Of a DNA stretch of 64,000 nucleotides, positions 8,551 to 16,989 are shown piece by piece (the stretch's first letter is position 1; every line of letters begins with the position of its first letter). The stretch comes from Thalassotalea euphylliae (lineage in GTDB: Bacteria; Pseudomonadota; Gammaproteobacteria; Enterobacterales; Alteromonadaceae). The stretch lies in contig NZ_QUOU01000001.1 of assembly GCF_003390335.1 (NCBI RefSeq), positions 3,658,001-3,722,000 of the forward strand, written 5' to 3'. Both the position numbers and the translations under genes were made by a program. The notes below the pieces were generated by a model. It made no database searches, had not been told where the DNA came from, and saw only the letters and a list, made by a program, of their open reading frames with translations.

Positions 8551-9741
8551 ATGAAGAAACAATATCTCGCAACCGCTATTGCCACAATATTGTGCGCGCC
8601 TCAAGTGTTTGCTCAACTAGAGTTCAACGGTTTTGGCTCGGTTCGTGCCAGCTATTCTGACTCTGACGAGGGTACTCCCCCCTTCACCTACCTTGATGAA
8701 GGTGAGGTCACTTTTAAAGGCGAGTCGTTGTTTGCGTTGCAAGCACGAGGTGAACTCGGCGAAGGGCTCTCGGCGACAGTACAACTTTTTGCCGAAGGTC
8801 GGGATGACTTTGATGTCGAGGCAAGGTGGGCATATCTTAGTTATCAAATTGACGATATACACCAAGTACACATTGGCAGACTCGCGAATCCTATCTTTCA
8901 TCAATCCGAATATGAAAAAGTGGGCTACGCCCATAATTTTTCACGCCTGCCAACGGCGGTTTATTCTGATTTTGAATTTTCCACAATGGAAGGCATTTCC
9001 CTCAACAGCCAGTTTTCACTTGCGGATGGTGATTATACCTTGGATACCAAATTATCATTTGGTAACTGGGATGGCGGCTTGTTTTTATCAGCCATTGGCG
9101 GTGAAGTGCCCTTAGCACTTGATCAAATACTCTCAATTAACCTCACCTTATCTAGCGACTGGTGGAAAGTATTTGCTGGGGTATTCACTGCGGAAATTCA
9201 AGCAGAGCAGTTTGACCAATCTGTGGTGCTGGCAAGCGTTCAACCGGGTATCGACTTAGCCGTTGCGCAGGGTGCAACCGCAAGTGATGTTAATAACTTT
9301 ATTAACGGCTTAGGCTGGCACGAAAAAGACGGCCTTTACTGGTTCACTGGTTTTGGCATCGACTACAATAATATATTGCTTGATGCGGAATATGTTAGTT
9401 ACGGTGTTGAAGAATCTTCTGACTCAACAAACGAAGGCTGGTACGTCGCACTTGGTTATCGCTTCGACCAGTTCGTCATTACCGTGCACGCAGAAGAGCA
9501 AACACAGGAAATTGACTACAGTGAGGGACTATCTGGGGTGCAGTCGCCAATTTTACTGGCAACGGGGCAAACGTTTATCGAAACATTAGGGCAGCCAGAA
9601 TTTGACGCGGTTGGCATTACACTTCGATATGATTTTCATCCAAATGCGGCATTCAAGGTCGATTATATTAGCGGAGACCATACGCGCCCTGATATAGGTG
9701 ATTACTCTATCATGTCAGCGGGCATTGACGTTGTTTTCTAG
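8551..9741 (+). CDS. Outer-membrane porin-like beta-barrel protein
   Basis: 396 aa from ATG 8551, which has an AGAGGG ribosome site; an in-frame TTG 36 bp upstream is disfavoured. A signal peptide is evident (MKKQYLATAIATILCAPQVFA), followed by the mature start QLEFNGFGSVRASY, typical of trimeric porins. The body alternates short amphipathic strands and polar loops, and the protein ends in phenylalanine (AGIDVVF), the outer-membrane insertion signal. The PstS-like gene starts 9 bp after its stop, so they are probably co-expressed. The substrate cannot be deduced; phosphate or another anion is a guess from the neighbour. Confidence 0.85.
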   Translation: MKKQYLATAIATILCAPQVFAQLEFNGFGSVRASYSDSDEGTPPFTYLDEGEVTFKGESLFALQARGELGEGLSATVQLFAEGRDDFDVEARWAYLSYQIDDIHQVHIGRLANPIFHQSEYEKVGYAHNFSRLPTAVYSDFEFSTMEGISLNSQFSLADGDYTLDTKLSFGNWDGGLFLSAIGGEVPLALDQILSINLTLSSDWWKVFAGVFTAEIQAEQFDQSVVLASVQPGIDLAVAQGATASDVNNFINGLGWHEKDGLYWFTGFGIDYNNILLDAEYVSYGVEESSDSTNEGWYVALGYRFDQFVITVHAEEQTQEIDYSEGLSGVQSPILLATGQTFIETLGQPEFDAVGITLRYDFHPNAAFKVDYISGDHTRPDIGDYSIMSAGIDVVF

Positions 9742-9750
9742 GAGCTCATT

Positions 9751-10155
9751 ATGAAAAAGTTAACATTATTATTGTCTTCATGTTTAGTGGCCTTTAGCAG
9801 CCAGGCAGTGACTGTTATTGTTCACCCTTCCAATGCAGACGCCTTAGATAAAAAAGCGGTCAAAAAAATATTCTTAGGCAAAACTAAGAAGTTCCCTAAT
9901 GGCGATGAAGCGATTCCCATTGATCTTAAATCTGGTCAACTCAGAGGAGATTTTCTCAAAGCCGTGGTCGGAAAATCAGAAAGCCAATTTAAAGCTTACT
10001 GGTCAAAATTGGTCTTCACAGGTAAAGGCCAAGCCCCCAGAAGTGTTGATTCTGAAGCCGAAATCGTTGAACTTATTAGTAAAAACCCAAACTTAATCGG
10101 CTATGTTAGTGATGGGGCTGTTAACGATAGTGTTAAATCAGTTGGGCAGTTCTAA
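9751..10155 (+). CDS. Small PstS-like periplasmic binding protein
   Basis: 134 aa with a signal peptide (MKKLTLLLSSCLVAFSSQA). The mature part matches the short PBP-like family annotated as phosphate ABC transporter substrate-binding proteins: VIVHPSNADALDKKAVKKIFLGK near the start, FLKAVVGKSESQFKAYWSKLVFTGKG in the middle, and NPNLIGYVSDGAVNDSVK at the end. It is about half the size of a true PstS and no ABC permease genes are nearby, so it is more likely an accessory or sensory protein than a transporter component. GAGCTC precedes the ATG. Confidence 0.8.
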   Translation: MKKLTLLLSSCLVAFSSQAVTVIVHPSNADALDKKAVKKIFLGKTKKFPNGDEAIPIDLKSGQLRGDFLKAVVGKSESQFKAYWSKLVFTGKGQAPRSVDSEAEIVELISKNPNLIGYVSDGAVNDSVKSVGQF

Positions 10156-10217
10156 ATAACCTCAGGTTTGGATAAGAAATAGTGAATAACAAATCAATTC
10201 ATATGCTTATGTTCATC

Positions 10218-10340
10218 GTTATCTTCTAGCGAGAAATTTTTGCTGATATCAAGGCAAATTTGCGCGTCAATAGCTAGTCTATTGCAAGTAAATTTAACGC
10301 TGGTAGCAGTAAAAATAGCCGCGAGAAGCACATTAGTTAT
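10218..10340. repeat. Large imperfect palindromic intergenic element (copy A)
   Basis: About 106 bp (core 10223-10328) form a large imperfect palindrome: outer arms CTTCTAGCG / CGCGAGAAG, an inner pair AAATTT / AAATTT, and a centre GTCAATAGCTAGTCTATTGC that is itself palindromic around CTAG. It lies 60 bp after the PstS-like gene. A diverged half copy is at 37593-37649. It resembles a small non-autonomous repeat of the REP/MITE kind; it encodes nothing. Confidence 0.7.
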
Positions 10341-10392
10341 CCAGAGCTGAGGTTAAATACACTAAACCACACTTTTATCGCTCTACTACACT

Positions 10393-10422
10393 GCCGAATA
10401 CAGTGAAAATTGAGTATTCGGC
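10393..10422. promoter_or_regulatory. 9-bp inverted repeat upstream of the ZIP gene
   Basis: GCCGAATAC and GTATTCGGC are perfect complements separated by 12 nt. It lies 127 bp upstream of the ZIP transporter start. It could be an operator or an RNA hairpin; it does not match a Zur box that I recognise. The remainder of 10341-10548 shows nothing definite. Confidence 0.4.
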
Positions 10423-10548
10423 CTGTTCGGTTTTGGTCACTTTCCTAGAGACAAGGCACAAGTGATAACACTTTTCTATAAGACTTTTTATATGCGGATT
10501 TGTACTATTGCATAAACCCCATTTTATCTTATTGTTATCTGGTGATTT

Positions 10549-11265
10549 ATGAGTGACGCACTGACCATAATTCTTCTCACTACCTTAGCGGGCTTATGTA
10601 TTCCACTCGGCGCCTTTTTCGCCAGTCACGAAAATATTCAAAACCAATGGCTTGAACAAGAATTTCGCCATTTTGTTATCGCTTTTGGTGGCGGTATTTT
10701 ACTCGGAGCGACAACACTCGTACTGATTCCTGAAGGCAGCAACTATATTGAGCCTAACTCATTGACTGTCGCTATTATTTTGGCTGGTGGTATATGCTTT
10801 TTCTTACTAGAGCGTTACTTGGGATTAAAGCGACGAGAAAACCCCCAGCTAATGGGCATGATTCTCGATTATATTCCCGAAGCCATTGCTTTAGGTGGCT
10901 TGGTTGCGACGCAGTCCCCAACCGCATTGCTACTCGCTGTGTTAATAGGCTTACAAAACTTACCCGAAGGCTTTAATAGCTATAAAGAATTACAAGCTAA
11001 TAAAGTCAAGAACAGCAGAATTTTTAGCTATATGCTGATTCTTGTTTTGGTTGGCCCTGCGGCTGGCTTGGCGGGTTTTTATTGGCTATCGAGCTACCAG
11101 AGCTTGCTTGGTGTTATGATGCTGTTTGCTGCTGGTGGGATCTTGTATTTAATCTTCCAAGACATTGCCCCGCAATCGCGCCTAGAGAAACACTGGGCAC
11201 CACCACTTGGTGCGGTAATTGGTTTTTGTTTAACTCTTTATGGTCAACAACTCTTGGGGCATTAA
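10549..11265 (+). CDS. ZIP-family divalent metal transporter
   Basis: 238 aa, about eight predicted membrane segments. ZIP hallmarks: a glycine-rich TM2 ending in LGATTLVLIPEG, the metal-binding TM4 motif LDYIPEAIALGGL and TM5 motif GLQNLPEGFNSY, where histidines of classical ZIPs are replaced by D/P-E residues. It probably imports zinc, iron or manganese across the inner membrane. It is monocistronic, with a weak start context and a probable terminator at 11306-11335. Confidence 0.85.
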   Translation: MSDALTIILLTTLAGLCIPLGAFFASHENIQNQWLEQEFRHFVIAFGGGILLGATTLVLIPEGSNYIEPNSLTVAIILAGGICFFLLERYLGLKRRENPQLMGMILDYIPEAIALGGLVATQSPTALLLAVLIGLQNLPEGFNSYKELQANKVKNSRIFSYMLILVLVGPAAGLAGFYWLSSYQSLLGVMMLFAAGGILYLIFQDIAPQSRLEKHWAPPLGAVIGFCLTLYGQQLLGH

Positions 11266-11305
11266 CCCTCGCTTTGTCGCTATCGAGGAGCAAAACGAAA
11301 AAACA

Positions 11306-11335
11306 AAAAGCGCGCACCATAAGGTGTGGGCTTTT
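11306..11335 (+). terminator. Rho-independent terminator after the ZIP gene
   Basis: AAAAGCGCGCACC and GGTGTGGGCTTTT form an imperfect stem with a 4-nt loop (ATAA), one mismatch and one G-T pair, followed by CTTTTC. It lies 40 bp after the stop codon. Confidence 0.6.
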
Positions 11336-11561
11336 CTTTTCACTAAGTTCTTTGAGCAGTTAGCCTATCGCTTTGTTGATATTTTAAACACAGTGAGAGT
11401 GGTAAGTAGCTGTATTTATATAAATGGAAACCTCAACTACGCAGTGAGCGCCGCTCATCAAACATTGAATCTAGCCTAAGCATTCAACGCTAGCTATTTA
11501 CACTCCAGTGATTTTTAATTTATTGAATACCAGCTAATATTCAAGCAATTGTTTCCTATTA

Positions 11562-12467
11562 ATGACTAATATGAAAATTTTAACGCTAATTGAAACATTC
11601 TCGATTGTGGTAGACACGGGTAGCTTTACGGAGGCCGCAGAAAAGCTAAACCTGTCGAAGTCATTTGTCAGTAAGCAAGTGAGTCAATTAGAATCTGAAT
11701 TAGGTGTAAAACTCCTTTACCGAACAACCAGAAAGCTTAGCCTAACAGAGGAAGGACAACGATTTTACGAACATTGCCACGCGATTATTTCTCAAGTTGA
11801 AAAAGCAACAGCAGAGGCGCTTGAAAGTCAGTCAAACCCGAAAGGAGCGATACGGCTTACGGCACCACAAAGCCTATTGATTTCGGGATTTGGTCATCTA
11901 TTTATGGCGTTTCAACGTCAATACCCGGCTATCGAACTCGATATAATCTCCAGTGGCAAAATTGAAGATCTGTATAGCCAGCATATCGATTTAGCCATTC
12001 GCGTTGGCAAGCTTGAAGATTCAAACCTAAAGAGCCTGACACTAGCTGCAAGTAAATTCATCGTTGTGGCATCACCCGACTATTTAGTGAAACATGGCGA
12101 ACCTCTGACGCCTAAGGATTTGGCTAGTCACAACTGTATACATTATGGTGACTCTAGACTATCTAATAGCTGGCCATTCTTTATGGAGAATGGTGAAAAG
12201 GTAACCGTTCAAGTCACTGGCAACCTCACCTGTAATGATGGCAATATCATTTTAGCGGCGGCTCTGTGCGGTCATGGCTTGTGTTTTGGACCAGACTATC
12301 TATACAACGCCTATATTAAGCAAGGCAGATTGAAGCCCGTATTAACCCAGTATCACGAGCCAACAAGGGTGACGGCACTTTACCCTTTTAATAAAACCCC
12401 AACCAGAAGACTTAGGTTGTTACTCGATTACATGGCGCTTCACTTTGAAAACTACCTGTACGAATAG
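11562..12467 (+). CDS. LysR-family transcriptional regulator
   Basis: 301 aa. The winged helix-turn-helix is at about residues 5-65 (FTEAAEKLNLSKSFVSKQVSQLE, then LLYRTTRKLSLTEEG), followed by a periplasmic-binding-like effector domain from about residue 92 (GAIRLTAPQSLLISGF). The effector domain resembles the subgroup with DLAIRVGKLEDSNL, typical of regulators of oxidoreductase or transport genes. No LysR target is divergent from it: the ZIP gene upstream is co-directional and the next gene is convergent, so the target is unknown. ATG 11571 is an alternative start three codons later. Confidence 0.9.
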   Translation: MTNMKILTLIETFSIVVDTGSFTEAAEKLNLSKSFVSKQVSQLESELGVKLLYRTTRKLSLTEEGQRFYEHCHAIISQVEKATAEALESQSNPKGAIRLTAPQSLLISGFGHLFMAFQRQYPAIELDIISSGKIEDLYSQHIDLAIRVGKLEDSNLKSLTLAASKFIVVASPDYLVKHGEPLTPKDLASHNCIHYGDSRLSNSWPFFMENGEKVTVQVTGNLTCNDGNIILAAALCGHGLCFGPDYLYNAYIKQGRLKPVLTQYHEPTRVTALYPFNKTPTRRLRLLLDYMALHFENYLYE

Positions 12468-12573
12468 CGCTTTATCTCTGTATCGCGAAACCTAAACTAA
12501 CACACCATAAGGATGGCAATGCGCCAATATTTAACAGTATCTGTTAGTGAGTTATTCGTTGATGGATTGCCCG

Positions 12574-13809
12574 TCAGTGAACTGTTCGCGGTTGAAAAGC
12601 TATTTCGATAGGGTTTGAAATTGCTTGCAAAGTTGAACCTACTATAGGAGTCGTCAGTTTCACATCTAATGGGCCTAGCAGGTTGTTGCCAGCAACATCT
12701 TCTAATTCGGGTGCCACGCTGAGGTAATGCAATGAAGGAGCCCAAGGGCGCTCAGGGGTAAATGACCAAAGGCTTTCATTAGCCGTCAACTGAATATGAC
12801 CAATGATAGGATTGCCATCACTGCCCAGAATCCTGACAGCGTGGGATAGCATCGCTTGATCCAGCGATCGTTCAAATTGAACATGTAGTGGCTCTTGAGT
12901 TCCCGCTCTTGGCGAATTGATTTGCCATTGAGCGGGCGCAATCGCCTGTCGAATAGCATTACCGATAAAATATGCTTGACGAAATTCTTTATTCAATCGT
13001 CGACCATTCGCATCTTTAAAGTCGGCATCAATGACTAATGTTCGTTGCTTACCAGACTCAAGAGCTAAGCCTAGCGCTCGGTTTGGTCTGACTCCTTGCT
13101 TAATGCGACCAGGATCGAGCAGTAAGGTCAATCGACGCTGCTCCCGATCCCAAAGTTCTCCCATGGGACCAAGCATAAATGCCTGATTAACGACTTGACC
13201 TTGTTCATCGAGTAAACGGATCTTTTCTAAGACTTGTCCACGCTGCATAGGCCGAGAAAAGTGGACATAGAAACGTAATGTATTTTCAGGAATGGTGTTA
13301 CTAGACGGATAGATTGACGAGACGAGCGTTAATTCGTTATGCGCGGATACTAGAGTACCCAACTGTACTGTCTTTTCGAGGGGCAAGTAACCTGAAAGCC
13401 GCACTTGAATGTGATAAACCAAGCCTAACATGGGAGCAAAACGCGGCGTAAAACGCACGCGATTATCGACAACTCCGTAGTGGCCAGCAACACCGGGTAA
13501 AGATGCTGCTTCTATCGGCTCAAGGCTAGAGCTTATATGGATAGTCACCTTATCTTGCCAACTAGCGTTGTCGAATGCGCTTTGCTTCATCGCAGATAAT
13601 AACTCATTATCGATACCAAGCACCTCGACCTGTCCAAATGCAGGCTTGGCAGGATCCGTTTGAACACTGATTTGCAACGCCTGCTTTGCCTGCTTTGCCT
13701 GCTTTGCCTGCACAGGGATAATAAAGCTGATAAAAACGATGAAAGCGAAGCCCATTAGACAGCTAAGTGCAATGCTAAATATATTGCTAAGTACATTGCT
13801 AAATACCAT
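12574..13809 (-). CDS. Exported protein with Ig-like domains, unknown function
   Basis: 411 aa. A hydrophobic N-terminus (about residues 8-33) looks like a signal peptide or anchor and is followed by AKQAKQAKQA. The rest is all-beta with two or three bacterial Ig-like (SbsA/Big_5 type) blocks: NTIPENTLRFYVHFSRPMQRG at about 170-190 and QEPLHVQFERSLDQAML at about 310-326 are typical strand-A 'adopted sign' motifs, and LEDVAGNNLLGP near the end is the usual closing motif. It lies 48 bp after the upstream exported gene at 13858 and is probably co-transcribed. The signal-peptide region is encoded by tandem DNA repeats. I do not recognise a function. Confidence 0.75.
   Translation of the reverse strand: MVFSNVLSNIFSIALSCLMGFAFIVFISFIIPVQAKQAKQAKQALQISVQTDPAKPAFGQVEVLGIDNELLSAMKQSAFDNASWQDKVTIHISSSLEPIEAASLPGVAGHYGVVDNRVRFTPRFAPMLGLVYHIQVRLSGYLPLEKTVQLGTLVSAHNELTLVSSIYPSSNTIPENTLRFYVHFSRPMQRGQVLEKIRLLDEQGQVVNQAFMLGPMGELWDREQRRLTLLLDPGRIKQGVRPNRALGLALESGKQRTLVIDADFKDANGRRLNKEFRQAYFIGNAIRQAIAPAQWQINSPRAGTQEPLHVQFERSLDQAMLSHAVRILGSDGNPIIGHIQLTANESLWSFTPERPWAPSLHYLSVAPELEDVAGNNLLGPLDVKLTTPIVGSTLQAISNPIEIAFQPRTVH
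13682..13708. repeat. 9-bp coding tandem repeat (three units)
   Basis: TGCTTTGCC is repeated three times without change inside the Ig-like protein gene, encoding KQA repeats just after the hydrophobic N-terminus. Unit number changes would keep the frame. Confidence 0.85.
13760..13807. repeat. 12-bp coding tandem repeat (four units)
   Basis: Four imperfect 12-bp units of the form TTGCTAAATACC cover the first 16 codons of the Ig-like protein gene and encode four-residue repeats VFSN-VLSN-IFSI-ALS in the signal peptide. Confidence 0.75.
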
Positions 13810-13857
13810 GTATCACACGCTATTAGTCAACGGTAAACTTGCCATCGCCGCTATCCC

Positions 13858-15069
13858 CTAGTGTTTTGCTTTTTTCTCTCGTTTGTATAGCGGCCAATTC
13901 ATTTCGACGATATGCTCTGGTCGATCAAAATAAAGCGGTAATGGCATGGAGCGTAAGTCAAGCCGCGCCAATTCTTCGGGGTGTTTACGCAGAACAATAG
14001 CCCAGCTGTCATTGAGTTTTGCCGTTTGCATCATGCCAGTCACGGGCACTGAAACCTGCTTAATGCCCGCAGGTCCGTAATTACTGGGTGAATTAACGGG
14101 CATCAACTCCGCTTTAGCAATATCTTTTAGTGCGATACGTGTACCGTTGCGCTGATTATGTGTTACGAGTAAGTAATCCTGTTTATCAAATGCATGGTTA
14201 AATGTGATCATATCTAGCGGCGTACTGCCGTAGCCAAGTTCACCGATCATTGCGCCACGGATCTTGGCATTCGGTTTAATGTCTTCCAACGGTATTCGCA
14301 CCAGTGGTGTACAGGTGTATGACGCGATTAAGTAGTCTTTGCCATCAATTTCACGAATTAACTGGCTCATAATTGGCGCCCGATTTTCAAATTGGGCGTG
14401 AACGGCATGCCAAATCTCAACACGGGTATTGGCGAATCGCTCGGTAAACGGGTATTTCGCGCGGCGCAAAGTTGACGAAAACTCTTCATTTGATATACCA
14501 GCAACAAAAATTTCACCTTTCCAGTAACTAATGTCGGTGATGGTTAGGGTGCGCTGCAATTGACCAAATTGCAGTTTAGCCTTTTCATTGGGTGGGTTTT
14601 CAACCGCCAAACTGGTGTGCGGGATAGCGTCGAGTTCCAGCAGCTCAAAGTGATTTTGATTAACTTTGACGATCACTGGCTGTGCATTAGGCCCTCGCCC
14701 ACGACTAACGGACATGAAGATTTGGCCGGATGAAGGGTGTACGATCAGATCATTAATGCTAATGTGCTCGGCTTGTGTATTGAGAAACGCCGCTAATTTT
14801 TTATCTACATGCGGAATTAATGCGCGGCCTTCAAAGTTTGCACCGATACCGTAGTCGACATCGACTTGTCTGGTAATATCGTTTTCACCAAGTTGAAATG
14901 CGTGAACCGCGGCGCCTTTTGAATCCCCTACAAATAAGACATTATCGTCGCCGAACGCTAACGCACCAGCAGAAAGCAGCTTGAGATCCCCTGTACCTTT
15001 GGCATGACTAAGTTGATGTCCACCAGCAACAAACAGTGCGAGCATTAGCACAAAAAGATGGTATTTCAT
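13858..15069 (-). CDS. Exported protein, probable beta-propeller fold, unknown function
   Basis: 403 aa with a clear signal peptide (MKYHLFVLMLALFVAGGHQLSHA). The mature chain has repeated short beta-rich blocks such as ALAFGDDNVLFVGDSKGAAV, DLIVHPSSGQIFMSVSRG and DISYWKGEIFVAGIS, consistent with a blade-repeat protein, and a cysteine near CTPLVRIPLEDI. It has a strong ribosome site (TAGGAGGAATCC) and is the first gene of a two-gene unit with the Ig-like protein downstream. Not recognised; an alternative is a periplasmic quinoprotein-like scaffold. The 229 bp upstream (15070-15298) hold only short AT-rich direct repeats. Confidence 0.75.
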   Translation of the reverse strand: MKYHLFVLMLALFVAGGHQLSHAKGTGDLKLLSAGALAFGDDNVLFVGDSKGAAVHAFQLGENDITRQVDVDYGIGANFEGRALIPHVDKKLAAFLNTQAEHISINDLIVHPSSGQIFMSVSRGRGPNAQPVIVKVNQNHFELLELDAIPHTSLAVENPPNEKAKLQFGQLQRTLTITDISYWKGEIFVAGISNEEFSSTLRRAKYPFTERFANTRVEIWHAVHAQFENRAPIMSQLIREIDGKDYLIASYTCTPLVRIPLEDIKPNAKIRGAMIGELGYGSTPLDMITFNHAFDKQDYLLVTHNQRNGTRIALKDIAKAELMPVNSPSNYGPAGIKQVSVPVTGMMQTAKLNDSWAIVLRKHPEELARLDLRSMPLPLYFDRPEHIVEMNWPLYKREKKAKH

Positions 15070-15298
15070 GGATTCCTCCTAGATGTTGTCCGTTTTTTTA
15101 ACTCATTCATTTTGAGCATCAGCTAAATACCAGCTAAACAATCACTACTAAACAATGTTTGCGAAAAAATGTCTGCGAAAAATGTTAGCTAGCTAAATAG
15201 CATCGGTTAAACTCTAGCAACTCAAGAAACCAACTTATACGAGCTGCTATGCAACTCACTGTTTCCTACTAAGTATCAATACTCGCGACAAAACAACA

Positions 15299-16810
15299 TC
15301 AAACAGGGGAATCTCCGCCAAAATGAATACGACTCAGTTTATGCATCTGCCAACTCCAAGTTGTCAAATCAGACGTTGAAAAATCATTAAGTGATTGGTG
15401 GCCGCAAGCTCTGGCTAAGATCTTCATTAATTCGGTAGATGCGCCAAAGAAGTTACCTAAACCTTGTGCGGCTGAATCAACCTTTAAACGCTTCCTTAAC
15501 TCTGGGTCTTGTGTCGCGACCCCAACTGGGCAAGTGTTTGTATTGCACGCTCGCATACCAATACAGCCAATCGCTTGCATCGCAGAATTTGAAACTGCAA
15601 TTGCATCAGCACCTAAAGCCAATGCCTTTGCAAAGTCTGCAGGTGTTCTTAACCCACCAGTTATGATTAGCGTAATATCATTTCTGCCGAGCTTCGTTAA
15701 ATGCCTTCTTGCTCTTGCCAAAGCAGGGATGGTAGGTACAGAAATATTGTCTCTAAAAATGAGTGGAGCGGCGCCAGTTCCACCGCCTCTGCCATCTAAG
15801 ATGATGTAATCTACGCCTATGTCGAGCGCTGCGTCGATGTCTGCTTCAATGTGTTGAGCTGAGAGTTTGAAGCCAATGGGGATACCACCAGTTGCTTCTC
15901 GTACTTCTTGAGCAATACGCTGATAATCATCAAGGCTAAAGTTTGGAAACGTTGCCGGAGAGACTGCATCTTGCCCCTGTGCCAACCCTCTTACCTCGGC
16001 AATTTTTTGGGTTACTTTATTACCTGGCAGGTGGCCACCAGTTCCAGTTTTAGCTGCTTGTCCCCCTTTAAAATGGAATGCTTGGCAACGAGCCACTTTA
16101 TCAAGTGAATAGCCAAATTGTGCTGATGCTAACTCGTAAAAATATCTTGAATTTGCACCTTGCTCTTCAGGCAACATACCGCCTTCGCCACTACAAACTC
16201 CCGTTCCAGCTATTTCAGCTCCCTTAGCAAGTGCTAACTTAGCTTCCTCTGATAATGCGCCAAAGCTCATATCTGAGACAAACAACGGAATAGCTAACTC
16301 CAATGGCTTGTTAGCATTAGGACCGATAGTAACTTTTGAACTAACTTCTACATCATCAAGCAATGGGCTTTTAGCGAGCTGGGCTGTCACAAATTGTATT
16401 TCATCCCAACTCGGTAAATCCTTTCTCGGCACTCCCATAGCGTCCATTGGTCCATGGTGTCCATATTTATTCAATCCATGCTTAGCTAAATGTTGAATAA
16501 ATTCTACATAGGGCTCAATTGGCTCTGTACTTTGAGTTGACCCCCTTGGAGTCTCGACTACTTGAACACTGTTTTCTTGCTTTAGGTTTTTATGAGAACC
16601 ATCACAATATGGCCGATTTTTTGATTGCTTACAGCCACAGGCATATACCGTTTTATCTTCGTCAAATGTCACTACTTTCGGGCTGATATTCGTTGTTTTA
16701 TGTGAACCATCACAAAACGGGCCGTTTTTCGATAGCCCACACAGACAGAATGCTTTGGTGTCTCCGGCCTTCACATCAATAGCAAAGGGCGTTGGTTGCC
16801 AGATATCCAT
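15299..16810 (-). CDS. FMN-binding glutamate-synthase-like protein with two N-terminal CDGSH iron-sulfur motifs
   Basis: 503 aa from ATG 16810 (an in-frame GTG lies one codon upstream). The first ~75 residues carry two CDGSH [2Fe-2S] motifs, CLCGLSKNGPFCDGSH and CGCKQSKNRPYCDGSH, each with the full 3-Cys/1-His ligand set. The rest is the FMN/[3Fe-4S] synthase domain of GltB (GFKLSAQHIEADIDAALDIG, DGRGGGTGAAP, and the cluster cysteines in CIGMRACNTNTCPVGVATQ). The amidotransferase and GltD parts of true glutamate synthase are absent, so electrons probably come from the CDGSH clusters or a partner. The substrate is unknown. The start overlaps the stop of a tiny upstream CDGSH ORF (TGATG), and cytochrome b561 lies further upstream, suggesting a redox unit. 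Confidence 0.88.
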   Translation of the reverse strand: MDIWQPTPFAIDVKAGDTKAFCLCGLSKNGPFCDGSHKTTNISPKVVTFDEDKTVYACGCKQSKNRPYCDGSHKNLKQENSVQVVETPRGSTQSTEPIEPYVEFIQHLAKHGLNKYGHHGPMDAMGVPRKDLPSWDEIQFVTAQLAKSPLLDDVEVSSKVTIGPNANKPLELAIPLFVSDMSFGALSEEAKLALAKGAEIAGTGVCSGEGGMLPEEQGANSRYFYELASAQFGYSLDKVARCQAFHFKGGQAAKTGTGGHLPGNKVTQKIAEVRGLAQGQDAVSPATFPNFSLDDYQRIAQEVREATGGIPIGFKLSAQHIEADIDAALDIGVDYIILDGRGGGTGAAPLIFRDNISVPTIPALARARRHLTKLGRNDITLIITGGLRTPADFAKALALGADAIAVSNSAMQAIGCIGMRACNTNTCPVGVATQDPELRKRLKVDSAAQGLGNFFGASTELMKILARACGHQSLNDFSTSDLTTWSWQMHKLSRIHFGGDSPV

Positions 16811-16923
16811 CACTCATCCTCTAAATTTATCGGTTTAAACGTGATGACTGTCACTTGATGAGAGCCATCACAATTAGGAGTGTTTTCAGAAATCCCACGC
16901 ACGCAGCAAAGCTTGGTCATCAT
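16810..16923 (-). CDS. Tiny CDGSH-type ORF with an incomplete cluster motif
   Basis: 37 aa if it starts at ATG 16923 (TTG 16968 would give 52 aa). The motif reads CVRGISENTPNCDGSH: the CDGSH end is perfect, but the second cysteine of the usual CxC is arginine, with an additional cysteine one place before the motif. Its TGA overlaps the ATG of the CDGSH-GltB gene, implying translational coupling. The same frame runs back without another stop to the TAA of cytochrome b561, so it could be a small protein, an eroded gene, or a former extension of cytochrome b561. No strong ribosome site is visible. Confidence 0.5.
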   Translation of the reverse strand: MMTKLCCVRGISENTPNCDGSHQVTVITFKPINLEDE

Positions 16924-16989
16924 CTTCGCTTTGTGGGCTTGATCGCCGAGGTCAATTTGATCGACCAAAGCTCTAATAACGATAGCAGG

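Noticed and set aside
11240..11479. Open frame of 79 codons after the ZIP gene
   Set aside because: It overlaps the ZIP gene end in another frame and runs through the probable terminator; no coding character.
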